Shown: positions 6,032 through 6,562 of the stretch, piece after piece
Numbering within the stretch: position 1 is the first letter of the stretch
How the letters are laid out: each line of letters begins with the position of its first letter
DNA from: Actinomycetota bacterium
GTDB taxonomy: Bacteria; Actinomycetota; Actinomycetes; Nanopelagicales; Nanopelagicaceae
Direction: 5' to 3'
NCBI GenBank assembly: GCA_009701945.1
Contig: WLJF01000042.1
Span: 1 to 6,562 of the forward strand
Length of the DNA stretch: 6,562 nt
Made by a program: the position numbers and the translations under genes
The notes under the pieces: generated by a model
What the model was told of the DNA's origin: nothing
Seen by the model: the letters and a program-made list of their open reading frames with translations, nothing else
Database searches by the model: none

Positions 6032-6562
6032 TTACTCAGAAATTCGCTTTGTGCGAGTGCGTTCGCGTTTTACACGATCGGCTGCTGGCTTCTTTGGCTC
6101 AACCGCCTTCTCACTTCTTGGTCGATCACTCTTGGGTTTATCACTCTTGGGTTTATCAACCGCAGTGGCGCTCTTCTTTGTCATACGCCCTGTAGATCCT
6201 GCGGGGATATTGAGCATTTCAAAGAGGTGCTCAGAAGATGAATATGTCTCTACTGGTTCTGGCAATCCGAGTACAAGAGCCGTGTCGATCATCTTCCAGC
6301 GAGCGAGCTCATCCCAGTCAACAAATGTGACTGCAATTCCCGCTGCTCCTGCGCGAGCGGTACGACCAATGCGGTGAACATAAGTCTTCTCATCTTCAGG
6401 GCATTGGTAGTTGATGACGTGGGTAATTCCGTCGATATCAATTCCGCGAGCTGCAACATCTGTTGCGATCAGAACATCTGATTTTCCAGCTTTAAAGTCA
6501 TTCAAAGCCTTTTCACGGGCAGATTGTCCAAGATCGCCATGAATTGTTGCTGCGCGGAATCC
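6032..6562 (-). CDS. DEAD-box RNA helicase, C-terminal part (partial, 5' end outside window)
   Basis: The last 176 residues of an ATP-dependent RNA helicase; the frame is open to the window edge, so the N-terminal ATPase half (DEAD motif) is not visible. A TTG near 6505 is an internal Leu codon. Visible RecA-like domain 2 motifs, counted within the fragment: IHGDLGQSAREKA at 7-19, motif V ATDVAARGIDI at 33-43, and motif VI HRIGRTARAG at 63-72 with the arginine finger region. These fit RhlE/DeaD/CsdA-type helicases that remodel RNA in ribosome assembly or decay. Residues ~127-176 are a Lys/Arg/Pro-rich tail with a 5-residue repeat (KPKSD, KPKSD, RPRSE), a probable RNA-binding extension. The stop codon directly abuts the MarC stop. 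Confidence 0.92.
   Translation of the reverse strand, partial: GFRAATIHGDLGQSAREKALNDFKAGKSDVLIATDVAARGIDIDGITHVINYQCPEDEKTYVHRIGRTARAGAAGIAVTFVDWDELARWKMIDTALVLGLPEPVETYSSSEHLFEMLNIPAGSTGRMTKKSATAVDKPKSDKPKSDRPRSEKAVEPKKPAADRVKRERTRTKRISE
6111..6155 (-). repeat. 15-bp tandem repeat in the helicase tail (two exact copies plus one diverged)
   Basis: The 15-mer TCACTCTTGGGTTTA (plus strand) occurs twice in a row at 6126-6140 and 6141-6155, preceded by a diverged copy at 6111-6125. Each unit encodes five residues, giving Lys-Pro-Lys-Ser-Asp twice and Arg-Pro-Arg-Ser-Glu once. Length is a multiple of three, so copy changes would keep the frame. The exact DNA identity suggests recent duplication. 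Confidence 0.9.

Overview
This window looks like chromosomal DNA from a free-living actinobacterium with a compact genome. The gene order htrA-tatB-mrp, followed by an opposing DUF1003 gene and an MgtE_N/CBS gene, is the order I recall from the mycobacterial mrp/Rv1231c/Rv1232c neighbourhood. GC content is moderate (close to half by eye), low for an actinobacterium. Only 62 of 6562 bases (19 + 2 + 41) lie outside genes. Together these suggest a streamlined lineage such as the freshwater acI/Nanopelagicales group. That placement is inference, not a search result.

Layout: (1) Positions 1-1859, plus strand: the 3' end of an HtrA-type serine protease gene, then tatB (Tat protein export), then mrp (Fe-S cluster carrier ATPase). 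They are tightly packed, and tatB/mrp share an ATGA overlap. (2) Positions 1830-3628, minus strand: a soluble regulator-like protein (PRC-barrel-like, MgtE N-terminal repeats, CBS pair), then a small DUF1003 membrane protein. They are 2 nt apart and the downstream Shine-Dalgarno sequence is formed by the last codons of the upstream gene. The DUF1003 gene runs 30 nt into the 3' end of mrp. (3) Positions 3629-3669: the only real intergenic region, 41 bp, with two back-to-back TAnnnT boxes each exactly 6 nt before an ATG. (4) Positions 3670-6031, plus strand: a DMT/EamA transporter, a PHP-domain phosphoesterase (TrpH/YciV-like) and a MarC-family membrane protein, linked by ATGA overlaps. (5) Positions 6032-6562, minus strand: the C-terminal part of a DEAD-box RNA helicase with a basic repeated tail; its stop codon abuts that of the MarC gene.

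The first cluster fits envelope quality control and export plus Fe-S delivery. The minus-strand pair is the least understood part: a cytosolic Mg/nucleotide-sensor-like protein with no transporter domain, coupled to a two-helix membrane protein. The third cluster combines two membrane proteins with a probable RNA or nucleotide phosphoesterase, and a shared pathway is not evident. I saw no mobile elements, CRISPR arrays, tRNA or rRNA genes, and no clear terminator. Most genes are ordinary; the points of interest are the compaction devices and the MgtE_N-CBS/DUF1003 pair.
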